From contig NZ_JBQHTM010000013.1 of assembly GCF_052065695.1 (NCBI RefSeq), positions 3,571 to 67,570 on the forward strand: a DNA stretch of 64,000 bases, in the 5' to 3' direction. Positions 1 to 8,784 of this stretch are shown one piece after another. Each line of letters begins with the position of its first letter. Within the stretch, counting starts at the first letter, position 1. The DNA is from Intestinimonas sp052065695. Its GTDB lineage: Bacteria > Bacillota > Clostridia > Oscillospirales > Oscillospiraceae. Below the pieces are notes generated by a model. It worked only from the letters and a program-made list of their open reading frames with translations, had not been told where the DNA came from and searched no databases. The position numbers and the translations under genes are program-made.

Positions 1-1
1 T

Positions 2-142
2 CCCAACGGTGAGCTCACACGCTTCCAGGATGGTCGGGAATATCCAACCGGGCTGTCGGTACGCTCTGCGCATTTGGATGAGGTCCTCTCGCAAATCCCA
101 TCCAGACCCATGACCCCGCCCCAAGAAAGCGGTTGCTTTTAA
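2..142 (+). CDS. C-terminal end of an unidentified protein (5' end outside window)
   Basis: One frame is open from the left edge to a TAA at 140-142 and encodes 46 residues ending in PPQESGCF. A clear intrinsic terminator follows about 55 bases later on the same strand, which is what makes a real gene end plausible. The fragment is too short for a family call. It could also be a chance open frame in GC-rich DNA. Confidence 0.4.
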   Translation, partial: PNGELTRFQDGREYPTGLSVRSAHLDEVLSQIPSRPMTPPQESGCF

Positions 143-193
143 AAACATATGCCGTACGCGGTCAAAATAGAAGTCGAATCTTTTCAACTGATG

Positions 194-239
194 CTCGGGA
201 CCTGCCAGCGCAATTGCACCGGCGGGTCCCGGGCTTTTT
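194..239 (+). terminator. Intrinsic terminator after the left-edge gene
   Basis: Ten-base arms at 197-206 and 221-230 pair with one G-T, followed by a T-run at 235-239. It separates the left-edge fragment from the hydratase promoter. Confidence 0.75.
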
Positions 240-263
240 CTGCCTCTACAGCAAGGTAAAGCC

Positions 264-292
264 TTGTCCTCCCCCCCCCTTTATGCTATAAT
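264..292 (+). promoter_or_regulatory. Sigma-A promoter for the aconitase-family hydratase
   Basis: TTGTCC at 264-269 and TATAAT at 287-292 are separated by 17 bases, with an extended -10 TGC directly upstream. The predicted leader is about 60 bases, and a GGAGG at 347-351 precedes the ATG at 362. Confidence 0.75.
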
Positions 293-361
293 TTTAATGG
301 TTTACCCTTCCCGGCGTTTTGCCGCGGAGACGCATTTTCTACCGATGGAGGTATTTCAAAT

Positions 362-2572
362 ATGATCAAGATTACCCAGTCCCCCGTCCTCTTCCAGGGC
401 GGCGCCTTCGTACCCACCTCGCCCAGACCCGCCGCAGAGCGGACTGGCACCATGGCCTACGGCATCCTGAAGGCCCACAACACCCTGGACGGTATGGACC
501 GCCTGGCCATCCGCTTCGACGCCATGGCCTCCCACGACATCACCTACGTGGGCATCATCCAGACTGCCCGGGCCTCTGGCCTCAAGGAGTTCCCCCTGCC
601 CTACGTCCTCACCAACTGCCACAACTCCCTGTGCGCCGTGGGCGGCACCATCAACGAGGATGACCACGTCTTCGGCCTCTCCGCCGCCAAGAAGTACGGC
701 GGTGAGTTTGTCCCCGCCCACCAGGCAGTCATCCACTCCTACATGCGGGAGCGGTATGCTGCCCCCGGCCGGATGATCCTGGGCTCCGACTCCCACACCC
801 GCTACGGCGCCTACGGCACCATGGCCATCGGTGAGGGCGGTCCCGAGCTGGCCCGGCAGCTTCTCTGCAAGACCTACGACATCGCCTACCCCAAGGTCAT
901 GGCCATCTACCTCACCGGCGCTCCCCGGCCCGGCGTGGGTCCCCAGGACGTGGCCCTGGCCCTCATTGGCGCCACCTTCAAGGCCGGCATCGTGAAAAAC
1001 TCCGTCATGGAGTTCTTTGGTCCCGGTGTGGCCAATCTCTCCATGGACTACCGCTCCGGCATCGACGTCATGACCACCGAGACGGCCTGCCTCTCCTCCG
1101 TGTGGTCCACCGACGACTACACCAAGGCCCACCTCACCGCCCTGGGCCGGGGCGACCAGTTCCAAGCCCAGGCCCCCGCCGAGGGCGCCTACTACGACGG
1201 CGTCATCGAGGTGGACCTATCCGCCGTCGAGCCCATGATCGCCCTGCCCTTCCACCCCTCCAACGCCTACACCATCCGGGAGTTCAAGGCCAACATGGCC
1301 GACCTCCTCCACCAGGTGGACGTGGACGCCGCCGAGCAGCTGGGCGTCAAGAACGCCGCTCCCCTGGAGCACAAGATCGTAAACGGCCAGTTCCACGTGG
1401 ACCAGGGCGTCATCGCCGGCTGCTCCGGCGGCATCTACCAGAACCTGGTCCGGGCCGCCGAGATCCTGGGCGGCCAGCCCATCGGCTCCGACGCCTTCTG
1501 GCTCTCCTGCTACCCCGGCTCCATGCCCATCAACCTGGAGCTCACCAAGAAGGGCTATATCGCCTCCCTCATGGCCGCTGGCGCCTCCATCCGCTCCTGC
1601 TTCTGCGGTCCCTGCTTCGGCGCCGGCGACGTGCCTGCTAATGGCGCTTTCTCCATCCGCCACTCCACCCGGAACTTCCCCAACCGGGAGGGCTCCAAGC
1701 CTGGCGAGGGCCAGATCTCCTATGTGGCCCTCATGGACGCCCGGAGCATCGCCGCCACCGCCCGCAACGGCGGCATCCTCACCGCCGCCGACGAGCTGCC
1801 CGACGTGCCCGCCGACCGCCCCGACGAGTGCTGGGCCTATGACGACTCCGCCTACAAGGCCCGGGTCTACTTCGGCGTGGGCAAAGCCCAGCCGGACACC
1901 GAGCTGGTCTACGGCCCCAACATCGCCGACTGGCCGGAGCAGATCCCCCTGCCGGAGAACCTTCTCCTCACCGCCGCTGCCGCCATCTACGACCCCGTCA
2001 CCACCACCGACGAGCTTATCCCCTCCGGAGAGACCTCCTCTTACCGGTCCAACCCCCTGCGCCTCTCCGAGTTCGCCCTCTCCCGGAAGGACCCCCAGTA
2101 TGTCCCTCGGGCTAAGGCCATCCAGGCAGAGGAGACCAAGCGCCGGGCCGGTGAGACCACTGATGCCCTCATGGGCCACGATCCCAAGACCACCGGCCTG
2201 GGCTCCTTTGTCATGGCTCTCAAGCCCGGCGACGGCTCCGCCCGGGAGCAGGCCGCCTCCTGCCAGCGGGTGCTGGGCGGCTGCGCCAACCTGTGCGCCG
2301 AGTTCGCCACCAAGCGTTACCGTTCCAACGTGGTCAACTGGGGCATGCTGCCCTTCCAGGCCGCCGACGTGAAGGACTGGAACATTCAGCCCGGCGACAA
2401 GCTCTATATCCCCGGCGTCCGCGCCGCCCTGGAGCGGGGAGACGAGTCCATCCCCGCCGTCCTCATTCAGAACGGCCAGGAGAAGAACGTCACCCTCACC
2501 CTCCCCGGCATGACCCAGGAGGAGCGGGACATCGTACTGGCAGGCTGCCTCATCAACTACTACGCCAAATAA
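362..2572 (+). CDS. Aconitase-family hydratase (YbhJ-like)
   Basis: A 736-residue protein of the aconitase superfamily, closest in layout to E. coli YbhJ, whose substrate is not established. Visible family marks are GSDSHT (about residues 141-146) and a three-cysteine set suited to a [4Fe-4S] cluster. Cys354 lies in AGCSGGIYQNL (replacing the usual GSCTN) and Cys415/Cys418 in CGPCFG; the 61-residue gap is typical of aconitases and isopropylmalate isomerases. The enzyme should be a cytosolic Fe-S hydro-lyase. GGAGG lies ten bases before the ATG. The gene stands alone between its own promoter and terminator, so context gives no substrate. Being a true citrate/isocitrate aconitase is less likely given the altered substrate loop. 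Confidence 0.85.
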   Translation: MIKITQSPVLFQGGAFVPTSPRPAAERTGTMAYGILKAHNTLDGMDRLAIRFDAMASHDITYVGIIQTARASGLKEFPLPYVLTNCHNSLCAVGGTINEDDHVFGLSAAKKYGGEFVPAHQAVIHSYMRERYAAPGRMILGSDSHTRYGAYGTMAIGEGGPELARQLLCKTYDIAYPKVMAIYLTGAPRPGVGPQDVALALIGATFKAGIVKNSVMEFFGPGVANLSMDYRSGIDVMTTETACLSSVWSTDDYTKAHLTALGRGDQFQAQAPAEGAYYDGVIEVDLSAVEPMIALPFHPSNAYTIREFKANMADLLHQVDVDAAEQLGVKNAAPLEHKIVNGQFHVDQGVIAGCSGGIYQNLVRAAEILGGQPIGSDAFWLSCYPGSMPINLELTKKGYIASLMAAGASIRSCFCGPCFGAGDVPANGAFSIRHSTRNFPNREGSKPGEGQISYVALMDARSIAATARNGGILTAADELPDVPADRPDECWAYDDSAYKARVYFGVGKAQPDTELVYGPNIADWPEQIPLPENLLLTAAAAIYDPVTTTDELIPSGETSSYRSNPLRLSEFALSRKDPQYVPRAKAIQAEETKRRAGETTDALMGHDPKTTGLGSFVMALKPGDGSAREQAASCQRVLGGCANLCAEFATKRYRSNVVNWGMLPFQAADVKDWNIQPGDKLYIPGVRAALERGDESIPAVLIQNGQEKNVTLTLPGMTQEERDIVLAGCLINYYAK

Positions 2573-2586
2573 TTTCCCCACACCAA

Positions 2587-2621
2587 ACGCGGGCCGGAGC
2601 ACATCTGGCCCGCGTTTTTGT
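2587..2621 (+). terminator. Intrinsic terminator after hydratase
   Basis: A perfect nine-base stem (2587-2595 with 2607-2615) is followed by TTTTTG. The T-rich tail abuts the -35 of the next promoter. Confidence 0.85.
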
Positions 2622-2650
2622 TTTACAAATGTCCAGCGATGAGGTATAAT
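2622..2650 (+). promoter_or_regulatory. Promoter of the metal-transporter operon
   Basis: TTTACA at 2622-2627, a 17-base spacer and TATAAT at 2645-2650, directly behind the preceding terminator. No obvious Zur-type palindrome was recognised around it. Confidence 0.75.
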
Positions 2651-2690
2651 ATATGCTGTTAGAAAATCAAAACCATTATGAGGTGTTCCC

Positions 2691-3596
2691 GTGAAAAAAA
2701 CCATGCTCTCTCTGCTCCTCTCCGGCCTGCTCCTGCTCACCGCCTGCGGCGGCGGGACGGCGGCCACCCCCGCGCCGGTGGAGGACAACGATACCATTCA
2801 CATCCTGGCCACCACCTACCCCGTCTACCTCTTTACCACCGCCGTCACTGAGGGCGTTGAAGGGGTGGAGGTCACCCGTCTCATCCAGGAAGAGATCTCC
2901 TGTCTCCACGATTACACTCTCACCGTCAACGACATGAAGGCCATCGAGGCCGCCGATGTCATCGTCATGAACGGCGTGGGGCTGGAGGACTTCATGTCCG
3001 ACGCCCTGGCCACCTCCGACGCCCCCGTCATCGACTGCTCCGAGGGGGTGGAGCTCCTGGAAGCCATGGGCCACGAGGGCCACGACCATGACACCGAATA
3101 CGATCCCCACATCTGGATGGACGAGGGGAATGTCTCTGTCATGCTGGAGAATATCACGAAAGGGCTGTCCGACCTGGACCCGGACCACGGGGAGACCTAC
3201 GAGGCCAACCGCGCCGCGGCCGACGCCGCCCTGGGTTATGACGCCGACAAGCTCTCCCAGCTCTCCGGAAAGCCTCTCATCACCTTCCATGATGGCTTCC
3301 AGTACTTTGCCCAGGCCACCGGCCTGGACCTGCTGAAGGCCATCGAGGAGGAGGAGGGTGCCGAGGCCAGCGCCGCCGAGATCAAGGAGATCGTGGGCCT
3401 CATCGGGGAATATGACATCCCCGCCATCTTCACCGAGAAGAACGGCTCCGACGCCACTGCCCAGGCCATCTCCCGGGAGACCGGCTGCGGCGTGGCCCAG
3501 TTGGACCTGGTCATGAGCGGCGACGGCAGCGGCATCCAGCCCTACGTCGACGCCATGAACCAGAACATCGACACAATACTGGAGGCCCTGGGATGA
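2691..3596 (+). CDS. znuA: Zinc/manganese ABC transporter substrate-binding lipoprotein (ZnuA-like)
   Basis: A 301-residue cluster A-I (ZnuA/TroA) metal-binding protein. The start is GTG with GAGGTG upstream. A lipoprotein signal ends in LLTAC with Cys19 as the lipidated residue. Likely metal ligands are the His in SCLHDY, the His in EYDPHIWMD, the His in TFHDGF and the Glu in FTEKNG. A short His/Asp loop (GHEGHDHD) before the second ligand is characteristic of zinc-specific members. It should capture metal outside the membrane and deliver it to the permease two genes downstream. It overlaps the ATPase gene by four bases (ATGA), so the three genes are translationally coupled. Confidence 0.9.
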   Translation: MKKTMLSLLLSGLLLLTACGGGTAATPAPVEDNDTIHILATTYPVYLFTTAVTEGVEGVEVTRLIQEEISCLHDYTLTVNDMKAIEAADVIVMNGVGLEDFMSDALATSDAPVIDCSEGVELLEAMGHEGHDHDTEYDPHIWMDEGNVSVMLENITKGLSDLDPDHGETYEANRAAADAALGYDADKLSQLSGKPLITFHDGFQYFAQATGLDLLKAIEEEEGAEASAAEIKEIVGLIGEYDIPAIFTEKNGSDATAQAISRETGCGVAQLDLVMSGDGSGIQPYVDAMNQNIDTILEALG

Positions 3597-4366
3597 GCGT
3601 ACACAAGCACGACGACCTGCCCGCCGGGGCGGGGTGCTCCCGGGCCTGCTGTCTCCGGGCCGAGGGCCTGGGGGTGACCGCCGGGGACCAGGTCATCCTC
3701 CACGACGTGGACTTCCACCTCCACTGTGGGGAGATCACCGCTCTCATCGGCCCCAACGGCGCAGGCAAATCCACTCTTTTCAAGACGGTGTTGGGCCAGC
3801 TTCCCCATACTGGGACCATCGATTTCCAGCAGGCGGGCGGCAAACACACCCGCCCCCTCATCGGCTATGTACCTCAGTCCCCTTCCTTCGATCGGGGCGA
3901 CCCGGTGAGCGTGCTGGACCTCTTTTCCGCCTCCATCTCGGACTGGCCCGTCTTTCTCCCCACCCCCAAACGGCTCCGGGCCCGGGTGGCCGAGTGCCTG
4001 AGCCGGGTCCACGCCGAGGGCCTCATCGATAAGCGCATCGGCGCCCTCTCCGGCGGCGAGCTCCAGAGAGTGCTGCTGGCCATGGCATTGGAACCGGTTC
4101 CCCACATTCTCATTCTGGACGAGCCCCTCTCCGGTGTGGACATCGAAGGGGAGAAGCAGCTCCTGGACATGCTGGACGAGGTGCGTACCCAGTACGACCT
4201 CTCCATCCTCCTTTCCACCCACGACTTTGCCACATTGGAGGAGTATGCCGACAAGGTTATCCTCCTCCAGAGCACGGTCCTCAAGGCGGGCAAACCCGCC
4301 GAGGTCCTCACCTCCCCCGAGTTCCGTGAAGTCTTCCACCTGACCCTGGGAAAGGGGGTGGTGTGA
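3593..4366 (+). CDS. znuC: Metal ABC transporter ATP-binding protein (ZnuC-like)
   Basis: A 257-residue ABC ATPase with Walker A GPNGAGKST (about residues 57-65), signature LSGGELQRVLLAMAL, Walker B ILILDEPLSG and switch STHD. It energises import of the metal captured by the upstream lipoprotein. The start overlaps the stop of the substrate-binding gene by four bases, and its own stop overlaps the permease start. The N-terminus carries about 20 extra residues with two Cys before the nucleotide-binding fold, slightly longer than usual. Family and operon order make the role secure; zinc against manganese rests on the partner protein. Confidence 0.9.
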   Translation: MSVHKHDDLPAGAGCSRACCLRAEGLGVTAGDQVILHDVDFHLHCGEITALIGPNGAGKSTLFKTVLGQLPHTGTIDFQQAGGKHTRPLIGYVPQSPSFDRGDPVSVLDLFSASISDWPVFLPTPKRLRARVAECLSRVHAEGLIDKRIGALSGGELQRVLLAMALEPVPHILILDEPLSGVDIEGEKQLLDMLDEVRTQYDLSILLSTHDFATLEEYADKVILLQSTVLKAGKPAEVLTSPEFREVFHLTLGKGVV

Positions 4367-5235
4367 TGGAGCTGTGGTATGCCATCGTGGACCTGCTGCC
4401 CTTTGAATGGGCTCAGCCGGGCTCCATGTACTTCATGAAAAACGCCCTTCTGGCGGTGCTGGTCATCTCCCCCCTCTTCGGCCTCCTCTCCACCATGGTG
4501 GTGGAAAGCCGCATGTCCTTCTTCTCCGATGCCCTGGGGCACTCCGCCTTCACCGGGATCGCCATCGGCACCCTCCTGGCCTCCGCCTGGAAGCTCTTCG
4601 CCGGGGTGGACCCCATGTGGATCGCCGTCCTCTTCGCCCTGGCCTTCTCCCTCCTCTTCAGCGTGGTCCGGCGGCGGACCAGCCTGGCCAGTGACACCGT
4701 CATCGGCGTTTTCTCCTCCACCGCCGTGGCCCTGGGCATCTTCCTGGCCACCTTCGGCGGCGGCAGCTTCACCAAGTACAACGCCCTCCTCATCGGCGAC
4801 ATCCTCAGTGTGGAGCCGGTGAAGATCGGCCTCATGGCCCTCATATTGCTGGTGGTCGTTGTACTGTGGGTGTGCTCCTTCAACCAGCTCATGCTCTCCT
4901 CCGTCCACCCCGCCCTGGCCGACAGCCGGGGCATCCGGGTCTTCTGGCAGGAGGCCCTCTTCTCCGCCGCCATCGCCGTGGTGGTGACGGTGACCATGAC
5001 CTGGGTGGGTCTGCTGGTCATCAACTCCCTGCTGGTCCTCCCCGGCGCCGCCGCCCGGAACGTGGCCCGGAACATGCGGCAGTACCACCTCATCTCCCTT
5101 CTGTCTGCGCTGGCCGCCGGCATCGCTGGGCTCCTCACCTCTTACTATATCGGCTCCTCCGCGGGCGCTTCCATTACCCTCTACCTGGCGATCTTCTTCG
5201 CCGTGACATTCTGTTTCCGAAAACAAAGACTGTGA
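4366..5235 (+). CDS. znuB: Metal ABC transporter permease (ZnuB-like)
   Basis: An ABC-3 family integral membrane protein of 289 residues with about eight hydrophobic segments spread along its length. The conserved region VVESRMSFFSDALGHSAFTGIA matches the family's coupling segment. The ATG at 4366 overlaps the upstream TGA (TGATG); an in-frame GTG three bases earlier is an alternative. It is the last gene of the importer operon, but no terminator follows: the next gene begins 17 bases later with its own strong ribosome binding site, so co-transcription is likely. Confidence 0.88.
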   Translation: MELWYAIVDLLPFEWAQPGSMYFMKNALLAVLVISPLFGLLSTMVVESRMSFFSDALGHSAFTGIAIGTLLASAWKLFAGVDPMWIAVLFALAFSLLFSVVRRRTSLASDTVIGVFSSTAVALGIFLATFGGGSFTKYNALLIGDILSVEPVKIGLMALILLVVVVLWVCSFNQLMLSSVHPALADSRGIRVFWQEALFSAAIAVVVTVTMTWVGLLVINSLLVLPGAAARNVARNMRQYHLISLLSALAAGIAGLLTSYYIGSSAGASITLYLAIFFAVTFCFRKQRL

Positions 5236-5252
5236 CACAAGGAGGTATTACC

Positions 5253-5843
5253 ATGGCAACACTGCTTTTTCAGGGACACGCCAGCTGCCGCATCACCACT
5301 CGGGCCGGTGCGGTCATCTACATCGACCCCTTTGCCGGCGAGGGCTACGACCTGCCCGCCGACCTGGTGCTCGTCACCCACGAGCACGGGGACCACAACG
5401 ACCTGAGCAAGGTGACACTCAAGCCCGACGGCGTGGTCATCCGCTCCGCCGACGCCCTGGCCGGCGGCCAGTACCACAACTTCGACGTAGCCGGTGTTCA
5501 CATCCAGACCGTCCCCGCCGGCAACCGCAGCCACGACCCCAAGGAGTGCGTGGGCTACATCCTCACCATGGACGGCACCACCCTCTACCACGCCGGTGAC
5601 ACCTCCACCATGCCCCATATGAGCGTCCTGGCGCCCCGGAAGCTGGACTGGGTCCTCCTCCCCGTGGATGGCGTCTACAACATGGACCCCGCCGAGGCCA
5701 GTACCTGCGCCAAGCGCATCAGCGGCAAGCACACCATCCCCATCCACACCGACCCCAGCTACCAGTACAACCGCACCCAGGCCGACCGGCTCTCCTGCTC
5801 CGGTAAGGTGCTGCTGGAGCACGGTCAGAGCATCGAACTTTAA
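5253..5843 (+). CDS. Metallo-beta-lactamase-fold hydrolase (UlaG/YtkL-like)
   Basis: A 196-residue metal-dependent hydrolase of the metallo-beta-lactamase superfamily. It has the metal-binding motif THEHGDH (about residues 48-54), a downstream AGDTS and a final IPIHTD. It fits the small UlaG-like group; the substrate cannot be told from sequence. The start was placed at 5253 because AAGGAGG sits at 5239-5245 and homologues begin close to the LLFQGHA strand. The frame stays open far upstream inside the permease gene, but only in GC-rich shadow. Position directly after the metal importer suggests co-expression and perhaps metal dependence, which is inference. Confidence 0.85.
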   Translation: MATLLFQGHASCRITTRAGAVIYIDPFAGEGYDLPADLVLVTHEHGDHNDLSKVTLKPDGVVIRSADALAGGQYHNFDVAGVHIQTVPAGNRSHDPKECVGYILTMDGTTLYHAGDTSTMPHMSVLAPRKLDWVLLPVDGVYNMDPAEASTCAKRISGKHTIPIHTDPSYQYNRTQADRLSCSGKVLLEHGQSIEL

Positions 5844-5855
5844 ACACACGCATAT

Positions 5856-5893
5856 AACCGGCCGCCCATCATGGGTGGCCGGTTTTTTATTTT
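5856..5893 (+). terminator. Terminator of the metal-transporter operon
   Basis: A stem of about 13 base pairs (arms from AACCGGCC to GGCCGGTT) with one imperfect pair is followed by two T-runs. Confidence 0.85.
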
Positions 5894-5926
5894 TTGTCAG
5901 TATCATGTAAAATGCCGGTGTTTCTA

Positions 5927-5955
5927 TTGTCTTTTTTGGAGCAGAATGATAAAAT
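5927..5955 (+). promoter_or_regulatory. Promoter of the 5'-nucleotidase gene
   Basis: TTGTCT at 5927-5932, a 17-base spacer and TAAAAT at 5950-5955 with an extended -10 TGA. AGGAGG at 5991-5996 precedes the ATG at 6006. Confidence 0.6.
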
Positions 5956-6005
5956 TATCTTGTCCCATACCCGTAATTCATGGAATGATTAGGAGGAATA
6001 GAAAG

Positions 6006-8207
6006 ATGAAGCTCGGAAAACGGCTGCTGCCCATCCTGCTCACCCTGAGCATGGCGGCATCCATGCTCCCCGCTGCTGCCCTGGCCGCCGAGGCCGACAC
6101 CGGTGAGAAGCATATCACCATCCTGGGCACCTCGGATATGCACGGCAATATCTGGGGCTTTTCCTACGAGGACAACGCCGAGAGCACCAACAACGGCATG
6201 GCCCGCCTGTACACCTACATCCAGCAGGTGCGCGCGGAGAACCCCAACACCATCCTCATCGACGCCGGTGATGATATCCAGGGCACCATCATGACCGACG
6301 ACCTCTACAACAAGACCCCCGAAGAGCCCCATCCTGTCATCACCGCCATGAACTACATGGGCTATGACGCCATGACTCTGGGCAACCACGAGTTCAACTG
6401 GGGCATCCCCACCATGCAGACCATCCTGGGTCAGGCTGATTTCCCGGTACTGGCCGCCAACGTCACCGATGAGAAGGGCGAGCTGGTCACCGGCGCCGGC
6501 TGGACCATCGTGGAGCGGGACGGCGTGAAGGTGGCCATCATCGGCGTGGTCACCCCCGACGTGCCCATCTGGGACGGCGGCAAGGAGGGCATCGACGGCG
6601 CCACCTTTGAGGCCGCCAACGTGGCCGTGGGCAAGGCCATCGACGAGATCGGCGACCAGGCCGACGTGATCGTGGTCTCCGCTCACATGGGCATGTACGC
6701 CGAGTTCGACGAGGAGGGCGGCTCCGACTCCGCCCAGAAGATCCTGGATGACAACCCGGAGATCGACGTGCTCCAGGTAGCTCACAACCACGTGGTGGTC
6801 AATGAGAAGCAGGGCGACGTGGTCATCGGAGGCGTGCGCAATGGCGGCCGTGACATTGCCCGCTTCGACCTCACCCTGGATGCCGACAACAACGTTGTGG
6901 ACGCCACCGTGGAAGTGGTGGACATGACCGACGTGGCCCCCAGCCAGGAGATCCGGGACATTCCCCTGGTGGCCGAGGCCCATCAGAAGACCATTGACTA
7001 CATCGCCGGCGGCACCGACGAGAGCGGCGAGCCTCTGCCTCCCCTGGGCTCCACCACCGCCAAGTTCCAGCCTGAGAACGAGATCCGCGGCATCCCCGCC
7101 GGCCGTGTCATGGACACCGCTGTCATGGACCTCATCAACAAGGTCCAGCTGGAGAACTCCGGCGCCGACGTCTCCGCCGCCGCCCTTTTCAAGGACACCA
7201 GCGACCTGCCCGCCGGCGACATCAACTACGGCAACATCTTTGACATCTACAAGTTCGACAACACCCTCTACCGGGTCACCGTCACCGGCGCCGAGCTGAA
7301 GGCCTACATGGAGTGGTCCGCCGAGTGCTATAACCAGTGGAAGGAAGGGGACATCAACATCTCCTTCGACCCCGAGTATCCCGACTACCTCTACGACATG
7401 TTTGCCGGCGTGGACTATGAAATCGACCTGTCCCAGCCCAAGGGCGAGCGCATCAGGAACGTCATGTTCAAGGGCGAGCCCCTCCAGGACGATCAGACCC
7501 TGAACCTGGCCGTGAACAACTACCGCTACTCCTCCGCCCTGAAGACCGAGGGTCTCGTCTCCGGCACCAAGGAGTGGGAGTCCTCCAACTCCATCCGCGA
7601 CATGATCGTGGCCTACTTCGCCGAGCACTCCCCCGTAGCCCCCGAGGTGGACAACAACTGGAAGATCGTAGGCGTGGACCTGAGCGAGGACGATCCCCGC
7701 CGGGCCGAGCTCATCAGCTACATCAACGACGGTCTGCTGGACACCCCCTATGCCGCCAGCTACAACCTGGCCGACTACGATGCCCTGGTAGCCCAGGCCC
7801 AGGCCAACGCCGCCGCTCAGGCCAACAACGTCAGCGTGGACGGCACTGACGTGGGCAAGGCCTTCACCTACACCGTAGAAGCTGCTGACGGCACCGTCAC
7901 CTACTACCGCCTCCGTGACATCGCCTTCGCCGTAAAGGGCACCGCCGCCGCCTTTGATGTGTCCTGGGACAACGGCGTGGTCCTCACCGTGGGCGGCACC
8001 TACACCGCCGAGGCCGTGGCCGACAGCAACATGTCCCCCACCGCCGTGGAAACCACCCTGTCTGCCCAAGTGGGCGATGAGACCGTGGAGGTCCCTGCCG
8101 CCCTTATGAGCCCTGGCAACTACTGTGTCACCGCTGAGGGCCTGGCCACCCTGCTGGGTGCCACCGTCACCGTCACCGACGGCATCCTCAACATCGCCAC
8201 CAAGTAA
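6006..8207 (+). CDS. Secreted bifunctional 5'-nucleotidase / cyclic phosphodiesterase with stalk domain
   Basis: A 733-residue exported enzyme. A signal peptide (residues 1 to about 27, ending ALAA) is followed by a calcineurin-type metallophosphatase domain with TSDMHGN, DAGDDIQG, GNHEFNW, SAHMGM and AHNHV metal motifs. The 5'-nucleotidase C-terminal domain covers roughly residues 340-560. The last 100 residues contain YYRLRDIAFAVKG, resembling the copper-amine-oxidase N-terminal-like 'stalk' module common on surface proteins of this group. It should dephosphorylate extracellular nucleotides. The ATG at 6006 was chosen for its AGGAGG and signal peptide; an upstream in-frame ATG has neither. 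One substitution is GNHE for the more usual GNHD. Confidence 0.9.
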   Translation: MKLGKRLLPILLTLSMAASMLPAAALAAEADTGEKHITILGTSDMHGNIWGFSYEDNAESTNNGMARLYTYIQQVRAENPNTILIDAGDDIQGTIMTDDLYNKTPEEPHPVITAMNYMGYDAMTLGNHEFNWGIPTMQTILGQADFPVLAANVTDEKGELVTGAGWTIVERDGVKVAIIGVVTPDVPIWDGGKEGIDGATFEAANVAVGKAIDEIGDQADVIVVSAHMGMYAEFDEEGGSDSAQKILDDNPEIDVLQVAHNHVVVNEKQGDVVIGGVRNGGRDIARFDLTLDADNNVVDATVEVVDMTDVAPSQEIRDIPLVAEAHQKTIDYIAGGTDESGEPLPPLGSTTAKFQPENEIRGIPAGRVMDTAVMDLINKVQLENSGADVSAAALFKDTSDLPAGDINYGNIFDIYKFDNTLYRVTVTGAELKAYMEWSAECYNQWKEGDINISFDPEYPDYLYDMFAGVDYEIDLSQPKGERIRNVMFKGEPLQDDQTLNLAVNNYRYSSALKTEGLVSGTKEWESSNSIRDMIVAYFAEHSPVAPEVDNNWKIVGVDLSEDDPRRAELISYINDGLLDTPYAASYNLADYDALVAQAQANAAAQANNVSVDGTDVGKAFTYTVEAADGTVTYYRLRDIAFAVKGTAAAFDVSWDNGVVLTVGGTYTAEAVADSNMSPTAVETTLSAQVGDETVEVPAALMSPGNYCVTAEGLATLLGATVTVTDGILNIATK

Positions 8208-8223
8208 ATGCCCTGGACAGCAA

Positions 8224-8262
8224 ACCGGCCTGCCGCTCACTGCGGCAGGCCGGTTCTTTTTC
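8224..8262 (+). terminator. Terminator after 5'-nucleotidase
   Basis: A perfect 13-base stem (8224-8236 with 8242-8254), a five-base loop and a T-rich tail. Confidence 0.85.
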
Positions 8263-8329
8263 TTGTCCTTAGACGAATGGTGCCGGCCGGGTCAAACCGG
8301 GCGGGCACCTGGGAAATCAGATGTGAGGC

Positions 8330-8728
8330 TTACTCCTCGTCGTGGTCGTGACCACAGCCGCAGTCACAGCCGCAGCCGTCCTCGTCGTCACAGTCGCAGT
8401 CATCGGACACGGCAAACTGGCTGTGGCAGTTGGGGCACTCGACCTCAAAGAAGTCTTCGTCGTCCTCGCCGCAGCAGCACTCGTCGTCGTCCTCGTCCTC
8501 ATCGTCCTCGTAGAGAATCTCCTCCACATCGGCCAGGTCGTCGGACACAGCGTCCAGCTCCTCGCCCAGGGCGGTGGTGTTCTCCTCCAGGTCCTCGATG
8601 GACATGCCCATCTCCTCCAGGATGTCGATGATGACGGAGATGAGCTTGCCCTCCTTGGACTTCTCGATGTCGATGGCGAGGCCGTCGGCCAGACCCTTCA
8701 GATAAGCGACCTTCTCGGTGATCGTCAT
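8330..8728 (-). CDS. CD1247-family small acidic protein with zinc ribbon and Cys/Asp-rich tail
   Basis: A 132-residue protein. Residues 1 to about 65 form the helical CD1247 N-terminal domain (TITEKVAYLKGLADG). A very acidic linker with CCCGEDDED follows, then half a zinc ribbon (CPNCHSQF) and a tail of alternating Cys, Asp and Gly ending GCGHDHDEE, which looks like a metal-binding stretch. The function is unknown. It lies 56 bases downstream of efp with no terminator between, so it is probably in the same transcript. The helical domain is a recognised clostridial family; metal binding is inferred from composition. Confidence 0.8.
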   Translation of the reverse strand: MTITEKVAYLKGLADGLAIDIEKSKEGKLISVIIDILEEMGMSIEDLEENTTALGEELDAVSDDLADVEEILYEDDEDEDDDECCCGEDDEDFFEVECPNCHSQFAVSDDCDCDDEDGCGCDCGCGHDHDEE

Positions 8729-8784
8729 AATAAACTCTCCTTATCCATGCGGCCACAAAGGGCCTGGTTGTTGGGATCCAAGAC

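Noticed and set aside
5871..6005. Longer N-terminus for the 5'-nucleotidase
   Set aside because: The extra codons overlap the upstream terminator and promoter; the ATG at 6006 gives a normal signal peptide with AGGAGG.
8278..8312. Hairpin between the 5'-nucleotidase and CD1247 genes as a minus-strand terminator
   Set aside because: The stem is interrupted and no T-run follows on the minus strand.
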